Positions 1-7,424 of a stretch of DNA of 64,000 nt are shown piece by piece. The notes beneath the pieces were generated by a model. It saw only the letters and a list, made by a program, of their open reading frames with translations. It searched no databases and was not told where the DNA came from. How positions within the stretch are numbered: position 1 is the stretch's first letter; each line of letters opens with the position of its first letter. Position numbers and translations under genes: made by a program. Source of the DNA: Blautia sp. MSJ-9 (lineage in GTDB: Bacteria; Bacillota; Clostridia; Lachnospirales; Lachnospiraceae); assembly GCF_018919065.1 (NCBI RefSeq), contig NZ_JAHLQG010000057.1:1-64000 (forward strand), given 5' to 3'.

Positions 1-120
1 AGCTTCCTTCAGATTCTACCTCACGATAGACACCCTTGCTGTTCGGCTATACACTTCCCACTATCCGGGCGTGTTCGGGACTTGCACCCGTTAGAGCGCG
101 CCCATGGCGCGCAAACTTAA
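1..120 (+). other. Possible 3' end of an unidentified reading frame entering from the left edge
   Basis: Frame 1 is open from the first base to a TAA at 118-120, giving 39 codons that include HPCCSA and RVRDLHPLERAHGAQ. The stretch is clearly richer in GC than the AT-rich sequence to its right and ends just before a hairpin terminator. I do not recognise the family. It could equally be noncoding sequence of a repeat or element end. Without the upstream sequence neither a start nor a function can be given. Confidence 0.2.
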
Positions 121-150
121 AAAAAGCTGCCGTAAATACGGCAGCCTTCT
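119..150 (-). terminator. Intrinsic terminator, possibly bidirectional
   Basis: GCTGCCGTA and TACGGCAGC form a nine-pair stem with a very short loop. Read on the minus strand the stem is followed by a run of seven T, so it ends the BlaI-like transcript coming from the right. The plus-strand side has only a weaker T-rich tail. Confidence 0.8.
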
Positions 151-224
151 TATTGTTTTCATTATTATCTGTGTAACCTTCTGTATGATATATTATGCTT
201 ATCTTTACCGTTCTCAGTAACCAC

Positions 225-599
225 TTATCTGCTTTCCAGTTCACTGCGTTTCTTATCGATAAGTTTCTGGAGCTGTTCCAGATCTTCCAATGTGATATTA
301 TCGGATTCCAGAAGTGCGGTCATCATCTCCACTGGACTGATTTTTCTGCTTTTTGCGTTTCCTTTTAAATAGTCTTCTCTTGAAAGAAGAGGGGTATAAT
401 TTCTTGCATAAACTTTGCCGTTCATAGATGTTCCTGCAACTTTGATCAGGTTCTCTTTTAAAAGAAGCTCCAGGCATCTTCTTACTGTCGGCATTTTCAG
501 TTCCGGTGCAATGTCATTGATCTCAAAAGCAGACAATGGTCTTCCTTCTTCCCAAAGCACATTCATAATATCATAACGTTTACCTTTTAAGATGTCCAT
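225..599 (-). CDS. BlaI/MecI/CopY-type winged-helix transcriptional regulator
   Basis: This 124-residue protein resembles penicillinase-repressor family DNA-binding proteins. Residues 1 to about 70 form a winged helix (MNVLWEEGRPLSAFEIND, then MPTVRRCLELLLKENLIKV). The charged C-terminal tail probably dimerises. The ATG at 599 is chosen over an in-frame ATG 18 bases upstream because AAGGAG sits eight bases before it. No BlaR-type sensor lies beside it, so the target and signal are unknown; autoregulation is plausible. Four phased TTACA sites (665-701) lie upstream. A terminator follows at 119-150. The family assignment rests on fold-like sequence and length, not on a specific match. Confidence 0.7.
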   Translation of the reverse strand: MDILKGKRYDIMNVLWEEGRPLSAFEINDIAPELKMPTVRRCLELLLKENLIKVAGTSMNGKVYARNYTPLLSREDYLKGNAKSRKISPVEMMTALLESDNITLEDLEQLQKLIDKKRSELESR

Positions 600-654
600 C
601 TTAAGATCTCCTTCCATTTTTAACCAGATATCACTATAATACAGAAATATCAGA

Positions 655-705
655 TTAATTACAATTACAGAGACCTTACACTCATTTACAGAGTTCTTAC
701 AAATT
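655..705 (-). promoter_or_regulatory. Four helically phased TTACA direct repeats upstream of the BlaI-like gene
   Basis: TTACA occurs at 665, 676, 686 and 697, spaced 11, 10 and 11 bases, with an extra copy at 659. On the minus strand these are TGTAA repeats lying upstream of a TATTAT-like -10 near 634. Such phasing suits cooperative binding on one DNA face. BlaI-type repressors recognise TACA/TGTA half-sites and OmpR-type regulators use 11-bp direct repeats. Which protein binds here is not known. Confidence 0.4.
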
Positions 706-729
706 CATCTCATTCAGTTGATAATTTCG

Positions 730-1878
730 TCACAAAACGAGCTGTTTCTTTTCCAGCCGGTCGTATACCCACTCTCTGAAGAGGGTATAGATTACAGATA
801 CCATCGGAATAAAAATAAGCATTCCCACGATTCCCATCAGACTGCCACCGAGAGTTACAGCTACCAGCACCCAGATAGATGGAAGTCCAACGGAACCGCC
901 TACTACATGCGGATAGATGAGGTTTCCTTCTATCTGCTGAAGAACAAGGAACAGCGCAAGGAACAGAACAGCTTTTAGCGGGCTTACCATCAGGATCAGG
1001 AAAAATGAAATCCAGCAGCCAATGATTCCGCCAAATACCGGGATCAATGCTGTAAATGAGATCAGAACGCCTACCAGCATTGCATATGGAAAGCGCAGGA
1101 TCGTCATAGACACGAAGAACATACTTCCAAGAATGACGGCCTCGATACACTGTCCTGTAATAAAACTGGAAAAAATTCTGTTTGCCAGGTGCCATACATG
1201 TTCTATGTATCTGACCGGTTTCTCCGGAAAGATCGCGTACATGGCTTTCCTGATCTGCTGCTGAAGTTTTTCTTTCTGGAGAAGAATATAGCAGGCAAAA
1301 ACAAAGCCGATGGATACGTTCATAGCGGTGCTAAGGAGTCCCATGGTGATGGACACTGTAGAAGAAACAATGTTATTTACGCCACTCTTGAGCACACTGA
1401 GTACAGAATCGATCATTTTACCCGGATCAATATCAAGGGACTGCGTCCATTTAACAATTTCCGGATTGTTTCCGAAAGCATTGTCTATCCATTTCTGAAA
1501 AACGGGGATGTTTTCTTCAATCTTTTTGCCGACACTTACGAAGGTTGCTCCCAATTCCGGCACTACTACCAGCATAACGATCACAAATACGCAAAGTACA
1601 AAGCAGATGGCCAGCACAAGACTGACCGGACGTGACAGTTTCTGGGCTGCTTTTTTCTTTTGTTTCAGGACTTTTCCGAATAAATGATGTTCAATGAATT
1701 TCATCGGGACATTCAGGATGAAGGCAATTCCGAATCCGATGATAAATGGGAACAGGAAACCTAAAAAAACTTTTGCTGTGCTGATAACGATATTGAGGTT
1801 CTGTACACCCAGATATAACAGGACAGCAAATGCGATGAGCCAGCGGATTTTTTTCATGTTTTCTTTGTTTAATTCCAT
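730..1878 (-). CDS. AI-2E family transporter (PF01594-type membrane protein)
   Basis: This 382-residue polytopic membrane protein has about eight hydrophobic segments. A hydrophobic pair sits near residues 10-55, a long loop follows (about 130-200), and a C-terminal block contains the family-typical GVLISFTALIPVFGGIIG region and the LQQIEGNLIYPHVVGGSVGL signature. Members act as exporters or, in some bacteria, Na+/H+ antiporters; the autoinducer-2 role applies to only a few. The gene is preceded by a weak GGGAAAAG-like ribosome site and appears monocistronic. The substrate cannot be deduced. The length is a little above the usual 340-380. Confidence 0.85.
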   Translation of the reverse strand: MELNKENMKKIRWLIAFAVLLYLGVQNLNIVISTAKVFLGFLFPFIIGFGIAFILNVPMKFIEHHLFGKVLKQKKKAAQKLSRPVSLVLAICFVLCVFVIVMLVVVPELGATFVSVGKKIEENIPVFQKWIDNAFGNNPEIVKWTQSLDIDPGKMIDSVLSVLKSGVNNIVSSTVSITMGLLSTAMNVSIGFVFACYILLQKEKLQQQIRKAMYAIFPEKPVRYIEHVWHLANRIFSSFITGQCIEAVILGSMFFVSMTILRFPYAMLVGVLISFTALIPVFGGIIGCWISFFLILMVSPLKAVLFLALFLVLQQIEGNLIYPHVVGGSVGLPSIWVLVAVTLGGSLMGIVGMLIFIPMVSVIYTLFREWVYDRLEKKQLVL

Positions 1879-2099
1879 TTTTTCTTTTCCCTTCTCTTTT
1901 ATTTAATGGGTATTGTATCATATTTTATCTATAAAAGGGACGCTTAGAAAAATATTTTATCCAAAGGAAATTAAATGGTGGAAGTTAGATTTTTAAGTAA
2001 GCGCAAGCTAACAAAAAAGAATAATAAATTAAATCATAGAAAAGAATTGACAGTCAACTATAAATATTTTATAATCATTTTGTAAACAATATTAGAAAA
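1879..2099. other. AT-rich intergenic stretch before the guanine riboswitch
   Basis: No open frame with a ribosome site is visible. AGTAAGCGCAAGCTAAC-type sequence and a GACAGTCAACTATAAA segment near 2050 are the only notable strings. TTGACAGTCAAC around 2047 is a small palindrome that may include the -35 of the riboswitch transcript. Confidence 0.4.
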
Positions 2100-2214
2100 C
2101 TTATATATGTCCATAATCGGTTGGATGTTTCTACCAACTACCGTAATAGTTGTCTATAAGTTCTCTCCCCAAGGAGAAAGCATGAGGTAAAGGCAATATC
2201 GGTAGCTTTTTTTT
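2100..2214 (+). promoter_or_regulatory. Purine (guanine-type) riboswitch with overlapping terminator upstream of guanine deaminase
   Basis: The purine aptamer is recognisable. P1 is CTTATA (2100-2105) with TATAAG (2155-2160). P2 is TCCA with TGGA. J2/3 is GTTTCTACC at 2127-2135, and P3 is CAACTA with TAGTTG around the loop CCGTAA (2141-2146). L2 contains ATCGG, able to kiss the CC of L3. The J3/1 residue equivalent to position 74 is C (2154), which in this family specifies guanine or hypoxanthine. Downstream, CGGTAG (2200-2205) precedes eight T (2207-2214) and is complementary to CTACCG (2138-2143) inside P3/L3. The terminator and aptamer therefore look mutually exclusive. That arrangement suggests an ON switch: purine binding permits synthesis of the guanine catabolic gene. 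The ON logic is inference. Confidence 0.87.
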
Positions 2215-2250
2215 GCCTTTCCTTAACTACGAAGAAAGAAGGTAATGATT

Positions 2251-3534
2251 ATGAACAACAAAAAACAGACATTTGCACTTAAAGGAACGATCTGCTACAG
2301 CAGTTCTCAGACAGAGCTTTCTGTTACTGAGAGAGGTTATCTGGTATGTGAAGATGGGCGATGTGTCGGGGTGTTTGGCGAGTTTCCTGAGAAGTATGCA
2401 GGAATTGAATGTACAGATTTCGGTGATGAGCTTATTATTCCGGGTCTGACGGATCTTCATCTCCATGCTCCGCAGTATACGTTCCGTTCTTCAGGTATGG
2501 ATCTGGAGCTGCTGGACTGGCTGAATACTTATACGTTCCCGCAGGAAGCGCGTTATGCAGATATCGATTTTGCAAAAGAGGCTTATTCTATTTTTGTTGA
2601 AGATATGAAGAAGAGCCCGAATACAAGAGCATGTATGTTTGGAACACTTCATGTTCCGGCTACGGAGCTTCTGATGGAGATGTTGGATAAAACCGGAATG
2701 AAGACTATGGTCGGCAAGGTAAATATGGACCGCAATGGTTCTGAGGAATTGCAGGAGGAAAGTGCTCAGGCTTCTGCTGATGCTACGGTTCAGTGGATTG
2801 AAGATACGCTGGACAAGTTTGAAAATGTAAAGCCAATCCTTACTCCGAGATTTACGCCATCCTGTTCTGATGAATTGATGGAGAAGCTTTCCGAGATTCA
2901 GAAGAAATATCATCTGCCGATGCAGTCCCACCTATCAGAGAATTTCGGTGAAATCGCATGGGTAAAGGAGCTTTGTCCGAATACACATTTCTATGGAGAA
3001 GCATATAGCCAGTTTGATCTTTTCGGCGGTGACTGCCCGACGATCATGGCTCACTGTGTTCATTCTTCCGATGAAGAAATTGCCCTTATGAAAAAACAGG
3101 GCGTTTACATTGCTCATTGTCCTCAGTCTAACACCAATCTTTCTTCCGGTATCTCTCCTGCGAGACGTTATCTGGATGAAGGCTTACATATCGGACTGGG
3201 CTCTGATATTGCAGGTGGAACTTCAGTTTCTATTCTGCGTGCCATGGCTGATGCCATTCAGGTTTCCAAGCTGTACTGGCGGCTGGTTGATTCTTCCATG
3301 AAGCCGCTTACCGTTGAAGAAGCCTTTTATATGGGAACAGAAGGAGGCGGTTCCTTCTTTGGAAAGGTCGGAAGCTTTAAGGAGGGTTATGAATTTGATG
3401 CGGTTGTGCTTAATGACAGCACTATTCCAACACCTTTGAAGCTTTCTCCGAAAAACAGACTGGAAAGATTGATCTATCTTTCCGATGACCGCAATATTAC
3501 CGCTAAGTATGTAGCTGGAAAGAAGATTCTGTAA
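2251..3534 (+). CDS. guaD: Guanine deaminase
   Basis: This 427-residue amidohydrolase converts guanine to xanthine and ammonia. Metal-ligand motifs include PGLTDLHLHAPQY (about residues 64-76, HxH), QSHLSEN (about 228), MAHCVHSSDEE and GLGSDIAGG, the last carrying the conserved Asp. HAPQY after the HxH is typical of guanine deaminase within the ATZ/TRZ-like superfamily. The ATG at 2251 is preferred to the ATG at 2245 because AGAAGG lies eight bases before it and only two bases from the other. The gene sits directly behind a guanine-type riboswitch and before a purine permease, which supports the substrate. Confidence 0.92.
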   Translation: MNNKKQTFALKGTICYSSSQTELSVTERGYLVCEDGRCVGVFGEFPEKYAGIECTDFGDELIIPGLTDLHLHAPQYTFRSSGMDLELLDWLNTYTFPQEARYADIDFAKEAYSIFVEDMKKSPNTRACMFGTLHVPATELLMEMLDKTGMKTMVGKVNMDRNGSEELQEESAQASADATVQWIEDTLDKFENVKPILTPRFTPSCSDELMEKLSEIQKKYHLPMQSHLSENFGEIAWVKELCPNTHFYGEAYSQFDLFGGDCPTIMAHCVHSSDEEIALMKKQGVYIAHCPQSNTNLSSGISPARRYLDEGLHIGLGSDIAGGTSVSILRAMADAIQVSKLYWRLVDSSMKPLTVEEAFYMGTEGGGSFFGKVGSFKEGYEFDAVVLNDSTIPTPLKLSPKNRLERLIYLSDDRNITAKYVAGKKIL

Positions 3535-3552
3535 CTGCAGGAAATACAGATT

Positions 3553-3637
3553 CCGGCGGCGATTTCTGATTTATCAGGACGATCAATTCTAGGAGTTTCA
3601 CCCTGTTTTTTTGGGATGGTCGTCTGGATCGCCGCAG
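3553..3637 (+). ncRNA. Unassigned structured RNA element between guaD and the purine permease
   Basis: Nested pairings predict a three-way junction. The closing stem is GCGGCGAT (3556-3563) with ATCGCCGC (3628-3635). A small hairpin is CTGA-TTTA-TCAG (3566-3577). A longer arm is GACGATC (3578-3584) with GGTCGTC (3618-3624), containing CTAGGAGTT and CCC/GGG around a T-run. It lies in the leader of the permease. The strings CTAGG..GTT and GGTC recall the ykkC class superficially, but the class-defining remainder is not evident. It may be a riboswitch, a processing site or a terminator-like structure. Confidence 0.45.
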
Positions 3638-3652
3638 ATTAACCGGCAATTT

Positions 3653-3679
3653 GTTACTGCTCACACTATGTACAGTAAC
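3653..3679 (+). repeat. GTTACTG-N13-CAGTAAC inverted repeat upstream of the permease
   Basis: Seven-base arms GTTACTG (3653-3659) and CAGTAAC (3673-3679) are separated by 13 bases and end 31 bases before the permease start. The same arms with the same 13-base spacing occur at 58374-58400 before fhs, and a 21-base-spaced version occurs at 7035-7069. It is either an operator-like site or a dispersed hairpin repeat. Confidence 0.55.
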
Positions 3680-3710
3680 GACAATTTTAAAATCAAAAGG
3701 GGGAAGGATT

Positions 3711-5087
3711 ATGAACCTTGACAAATTGTTTCATCTCAAAGAGAACCACACTGACGTAAAGACGGAAGTCATGGCAGGTATTACCACATTCATGACAATG
3801 GCCTACATTCTGGCTGTTAATCCGAACATTCTGGAAGCGTCCGGCATGGACAGAGGAGCGGTTTTTACAGCAACTGCACTGTCATCCTTTATTGCCACCT
3901 GCCTGATGGCGTTACTTTCTAACTACCCGTTCGTTCTTGCACCGGGCATGGGCTTAAATGCCTACTTTGCATACACAGTTGTTCTCGGCATGGGATACAA
4001 CTGGCAGCAGGCACTGGCAGCCGTATTTGTAGAAGGTATTATTTTTATACTTTTATCACTCACTAATGTGCGTGAAGCGATTTTTAACGCTATTCCAATG
4101 AACCTGAAACATGCAGTATCCGTCGGTATCGGTCTTTTCATTGCTTTTATCGGACTGCAGAACGCAAAGATTGTAGTTAACAATGACTCTACTCTGGTAA
4201 GCGTATTTTCCTTTAAATCTTCCGTATCCGGCGGAACATTTAATACTGAGGGAATCACTGTTCTGCTTGCATTGATCGGACTTCTGATCACTGCCATTCT
4301 TCTTGTAAAGAATGTAAAAGGAAATATCCTCTGGGGTATCCTGATCACATGGGGACTTGGGATCATCTGCCAGTTTATCGGACTTTATAAACCGGATGCA
4401 GCGGCTGGCTGGTACAGTCTCCTGCCGGATTTCTCAAACGGAATCTCTATTCCAAGCATGGCTCCGACATTTATGAAGATGGATTTCTCCATTGTCTTCA
4501 CACTGGATTTCGTAGTCATCATGTTCGCATTCCTGTTTGTAGATATGTTCGATACACTTGGAACATTGATCGGTGTTGCTTCCAAAGCTGACATGCTTGA
4601 TAAAGAAGGCAAACTTCCAAATATCAAAGGTGCTCTTCTTTCTGACGCAGTAGGAACTACAGTAGGTGCTATGTGCGGTACTTCTACAGTTACTACTTTC
4701 GTAGAGAGTGCTTCCGGTGTTGCTGAAGGCGGACGTACAGGACTTACTTCCCTGGTAGCAGCCATCCTTTTCGGATTATCACTGCTGTTATCCCCGATTT
4801 TCCTGGCAATCCCATCCTTTGCCACAGCACCGGCTCTGATCATCGTTGGATTCCTGATGCTCACATCAGTAACCAAGATTGACTTCAACGACATGACCGA
4901 AGCAATCCCGGCATTTATCGCGATCATCGCAATGCCGTTCCTGTACAGCATTTCCGAAGGTATCTCCATGGGTGTTATCTCCTATGTGATCATCAATGTT
5001 GTTACAGGTAAAGCAAAAGAAAAGAAGATCAGCGTACTGATGTATGTGCTTGCTGTACTGTTCATTCTGAAATATATCTTTATCTGA
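3711..5087 (+). CDS. NCS2 family guanine/hypoxanthine-type permease (AzgA/PbuG-like)
   Basis: This 458-residue polytopic transporter of the AzgA subgroup of NCS2 should import guanine, hypoxanthine or adenine by proton symport. Diagnostic features are TEVMAGITTFMTMAYILAVN near residue 17, APGMGLNAYFA near 85, the DMFDTLGTLIGVASKAD block near 280 and GTSTVTTFVESASGVAEGGR near 315. The start at 3711 follows a strong GGGGGAAGG. It lies 176 bases behind guaD with its own structured leader (3553-3637). The riboswitch upstream of guaD may also affect it by read-through. Confidence 0.88.
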   Translation: MNLDKLFHLKENHTDVKTEVMAGITTFMTMAYILAVNPNILEASGMDRGAVFTATALSSFIATCLMALLSNYPFVLAPGMGLNAYFAYTVVLGMGYNWQQALAAVFVEGIIFILLSLTNVREAIFNAIPMNLKHAVSVGIGLFIAFIGLQNAKIVVNNDSTLVSVFSFKSSVSGGTFNTEGITVLLALIGLLITAILLVKNVKGNILWGILITWGLGIICQFIGLYKPDAAAGWYSLLPDFSNGISIPSMAPTFMKMDFSIVFTLDFVVIMFAFLFVDMFDTLGTLIGVASKADMLDKEGKLPNIKGALLSDAVGTTVGAMCGTSTVTTFVESASGVAEGGRTGLTSLVAAILFGLSLLLSPIFLAIPSFATAPALIIVGFLMLTSVTKIDFNDMTEAIPAFIAIIAMPFLYSISEGISMGVISYVIINVVTGKAKEKKISVLMYVLAVLFILKYIFI

Positions 5088-5099
5088 CCCGAATATCAG

Positions 5100-5275
5100 A
5101 ATTAAGAGTCAAGCGGATATTCGCAATCCGCTTCGCTACTTGCTCATAACCAAATAACTGCTTCGCAGTTTATCAGAAGGAGTTTGCATTCCTCCTGATA
5201 CAAGCAAGTCCCCACCAACTGCTTATTGCTTTTCGCAATTGAAGCAGGGGACTTACTTGATTTGGTTAAACACTT
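5100..5275 (+). repeat. Structured dispersed repeat, fullest copy
   Basis: The copy is bounded by AACCAAATA (about 5148) and TTGATTTGGTTA (about 5258) and contains nested hairpins. These are AACTGCTTCGCAGTT, GGAGTTTGCATTCC and the pair CAAGTCCCC (5204 region) with GGGGACTTACTTG (5248 region). Partial copies of its right part lie at 51331-51362 and 57133-57178, and of its left part at 63724-63775. It contains no reading frame with a ribosome site and looks like a genus-specific palindromic intergenic element. Confidence 0.6.
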
Positions 5276-5297
5276 ACAACTACACATTTGCAAAAAG

Positions 5298-5324
5298 GAA
5301 GCCTCCTGCAGAGGCTTCTTTTTT
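5298..5324 (+). terminator. Intrinsic terminator of the permease transcript
   Basis: GAAGCCTC (5298-5305) and GAGGCTTC (5311-5318) form an eight-pair stem followed by TTTTTT. Confidence 0.85.
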
Positions 5325-5532
5325 ATTCTCAGATCTATTACTTTAACAATCTTCTTTTACTTTCTTAATCTGTGTTGTATAATTATGAAAGCGTTTATTC
5401 ATTTTACAAACCAGTTTGATAGTTGCAATTTATACGGTTTCTATCCACACTGTATGAATAAATATTTTGTATTATCCACATTTTATACATTTCATTTACA
5501 CATTACTATTTATAAGGAAGGATTTTTTACAA

Positions 5533-6474
5533 ATGCAAAAACAAAAGATACCTTTAAAAAATTCACTGCTCCTGCTTCTCGCGGCAGTTATCTGGGGCAT
5601 CGCTTTTGTGGCTCAAAGCGTAGGCATGGATTATGTTGGAGGATTTACATTTAATGCAGTCCGTTCCCTGATTGGATCTGCGGTACTGATTCCTCTCATT
5701 CTTATTCTCGGACAGAAAAATTCCGGTGGCTCTACAACAGCAGAAACAACTGGCAGCTCCCACTCATCCGCCAGCACCATATCCAATATCCGGAAACGAA
5801 AAGATCTCATCATCGGCGGCATTTCCTGTGGGATCTGCCTTTGTCTGGCAAGTAACTTCCAGCAATTCGGCATTAAATATACTACTGTCGGAAAAGCCGG
5901 ATTTATCACTGCCTGTTATATCGTGATCGTACCGATCATTGGACTGTTTCTTGGCAAAAAATGCAGCAAATTCATCTGGGCGGCGGTTGTAATGGCACTG
6001 ATCGGACTTTATCTTCTGTGCATTACAGACGGATTCTCCATCGGAAAAGGCGACCTGCTTGTACTGGTATGTGCGTTCTTATTCTCCATACATATTCTGG
6101 TCATTGACCACTTTTCTCCGAATGTAGATGGAGTAAAACTTTCCTGCATCCAGTTCCTGACCTGCGGAATCCTGTCCGGAATTCCTGCTCTTCTGTTTGA
6201 GCATCCGGAGTTTTCATCTATTCTGGCAGCATGGCAGCCAATCCTCTATGCCGGAGTTATGTCCTGCGGTGTAGCATACACCCTGCAGATCATCGGTCAG
6301 AAAAACATGAATCCGACTGTCGCATCCCTGATCCTCAGCCTGGAATCCTGCATCTCCGTCCTCGCAGGATGGATGCTCCTTGGACAGCAGCTAAGTGCTA
6401 AAGAAATCTTTGGATGCGTGATCATGTTTGCTGCGATTATCCTTGCGCAGCTTCCGCAGAAGCAGACAGCATAA
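5533..6474 (+). CDS. EamA/DMT superfamily transporter
   Basis: This 313-residue protein has ten predicted hydrophobic segments arranged as two five-helix EamA repeats. Typical signatures are LLAAVIWGIAFVAQ near the N terminus and VGKAGFITACYIVIVP in the first half. The second repeat starts near residue 175 and contains YAGVMSCGVAYTLQIIGQKN and LILSLESCISVLAGW. An insertion rich in Ser/Thr (about residues 70-88) follows helix 2. The start at 5533 is preceded by AAGGAAGG. The family exports metabolites such as amino acids or nucleosides; this substrate is unknown. A bidirectional terminator follows. Confidence 0.82.
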   Translation: MQKQKIPLKNSLLLLLAAVIWGIAFVAQSVGMDYVGGFTFNAVRSLIGSAVLIPLILILGQKNSGGSTTAETTGSSHSSASTISNIRKRKDLIIGGISCGICLCLASNFQQFGIKYTTVGKAGFITACYIVIVPIIGLFLGKKCSKFIWAAVVMALIGLYLLCITDGFSIGKGDLLVLVCAFLFSIHILVIDHFSPNVDGVKLSCIQFLTCGILSGIPALLFEHPEFSSILAAWQPILYAGVMSCGVAYTLQIIGQKNMNPTVASLILSLESCISVLAGWMLLGQQLSAKEIFGCVIMFAAIILAQLPQKQTA

Positions 6475-6508
6475 TATCTCTGCCTGGTGCTATCGTTTTA
6501 CTACTAAA

Positions 6509-6555
6509 GAGCGGCTGTTTCACAAAATGCTGTGAAACAACCGCTCCTTTACTTT
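6509..6555. terminator. Bidirectional terminator between DMT transporter and DtxR-type regulator
   Basis: GAGCGGCTGTTTCACA and TGTGAAACAACCGCTC pair almost perfectly around a six-base loop (6509-6546), with T-rich flanks on both strands. It can serve both convergent genes. Confidence 0.85.
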
Positions 6556-6568
6556 TTCTATTCTTACT

Positions 6569-6949
6569 CTATTCCACTTCCCCCATTATTTTGTGGAAGT
6601 GCTCTTTTATCTTAGAAAAGCTCTCATCGCTCAGGTCATGCTCTAACTTGCAGGCATCCTCTCTCGCAACCTCAGGACTTACACCAAGGTGTTCGAGCAT
6701 TGTACTCAGTACTGTATGTCGCTCATAAATATGAACCGCAATCTCATTTCCCTTTTCAAGAAGTGTCACCGTACCATAACGGTCCATCGCAATGTAACCA
6801 TCTTCACGAAGCAGCTTCATCGCATGACTTACACTCGGTTTCGATACCCCAAGCATCGTTGCAATATCAATAGAACGAACTCCGCCCCCCTGTTTGGACA
6901 ATACCAGGATTGCCTCTAAATAATCCTCCGCTGATTTTCTGATCTGCAT
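6569..6949 (-). CDS. DtxR/MntR-type metal-dependent transcriptional regulator
   Basis: This 126-residue protein has the DtxR layout. The N-terminal winged helix (residues 5-60; SAEDYLEAILVLSKQGG, then MLGVSKPSVSHAMKLL) is followed by a metal-binding dimerisation region with ERHTVLSTMLEHLGVSPEVA and EDACKLEHDLSDE. The Glu, His and Cys-containing positions match the Mn/Fe ligand region. It lacks the SH3-like third domain, as MntR does. The ribosome site GGGAGGT precedes the start. A nine-base inverted repeat (6962-6991) directly upstream is a plausible autoregulatory site. The neighbouring genes are not metal genes, so the regulon is unknown. Confidence 0.88.
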   Translation of the reverse strand: MQIRKSAEDYLEAILVLSKQGGGVRSIDIATMLGVSKPSVSHAMKLLREDGYIAMDRYGTVTLLEKGNEIAVHIYERHTVLSTMLEHLGVSPEVAREDACKLEHDLSDESFSKIKEHFHKIMGEVE

Positions 6950-6961
6950 TCAAAATACCTC

Positions 6962-6991
6962 CCATATTGTTTTGATATTAACACAATATGG
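6962..6991. promoter_or_regulatory. Inverted repeat, probable operator of the DtxR-type gene
   Basis: CCATATTGT (6962-6970) and ACAATATGG (6983-6991) are perfect nine-base arms 12 bases apart, located just upstream of the regulator's ribosome site. Position and symmetry suit a dimeric repressor; binding is inferred. Confidence 0.5.
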
Positions 6992-7009
6992 AAAATTTTT
7001 CAATCGCTC

Positions 7010-7150
7010 TTCTTGAGAACAGTCGTCATTAACTGTTACTGCATTACTGTTCGCTCCGTTCTCAGTAACGTAGCCAAACTTCATTCCGGATTGCCTGCGG
7101 CAATGGAATTTGGGCTTGCGAGTCCCACCTCTCTCCGGTTCCATATGAAA
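7010..7150. repeat. Composite hairpin-rich intergenic repeat
   Basis: The stretch contains GTTACTG (7035-7041) with CAGTAAC (7063-7069), the palindromic segment ATTCCGGATTGCC-TGC-GGCAATGGAAT (about 7084-7110) and TGGGCTTGCGAGTCCCA. No credible gene is present. The string CCGTTCTCAGTAAC here recurs near 208, pointing to a dispersed repeat. Confidence 0.45.
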
Positions 7151-7155
7151 AAACA

Positions 7156-7358
7156 GCGTCGAAAAATATTTCATTTCATGTGCATTTGCAGGATACTTAG
7201 ATATTCTTAGCCACCAAAAATATGCGTTATGAGCCAGCAAGGACACTGTCTGAGCGAAGCGAGTTTGTCCTTGATGACTCATGCTTTTAGCAGATTTTTG
7301 ACGGCTTAGAATATCTTAGTGTCCGAAACCGCACATGAAATGAAATATTTTTCGACGC
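7156..7358. repeat. 203-bp near-perfect palindrome with 28-bp terminal inverted repeats (MITE-like)
   Basis: The outer arms at 7156-7183 (starting GCGTCGAAAAATATTTC) and 7331-7358 are exact reverse complements over 28 bases. Inside, GGATACTTAGATATTC pairs with the block ending AGAATATCTTAGTGTCC, AAAAAT pairs with ATTTTT, ATGAG with CTCAT and AAGGACA with TGTCCTT. The whole unit can therefore fold into one long imperfect hairpin. No transposase is encoded and no clear target duplication was seen. It is either a nonautonomous element or a long structured RNA. Confidence 0.75.
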
Positions 7359-7373
7359 GTCCCTATTGAAAGT

Positions 7374-7422
7374 AAAAAAGCCCCCAGACCAGTATTCCCA
7401 CATACCAGTCAGGGAGCTTATC
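7374..7422 (-). terminator. Intrinsic terminator of deoD
   Basis: On the minus strand a GC-rich stem built from GCTCCCTGACTGGTAT and ATACTGGTCTGGGGGC is followed by TTTTTT. It ends the amidohydrolase-deoD transcript. Confidence 0.85.
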
Positions 7423-7424
7423 CC

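Noticed and set aside
3553..3637. Guanidine/PRPP (ykkC) riboswitch
   Set aside because: Only CTAGG..GTT and GGTC strings are shared; the stem order and the conserved ACGR region are not evident.
3962..4969. Long minus-strand open frames opposite the permease gene
   Set aside because: They lack ribosome sites, have low-complexity Ser/Ile/Pro composition and are complementary-frame shadows of a well-supported gene.
5226..5466. Reading frame before the DMT transporter
   Set aside because: It lies in the repeat, terminator and leader region without a ribosome site and with non-protein-like composition.
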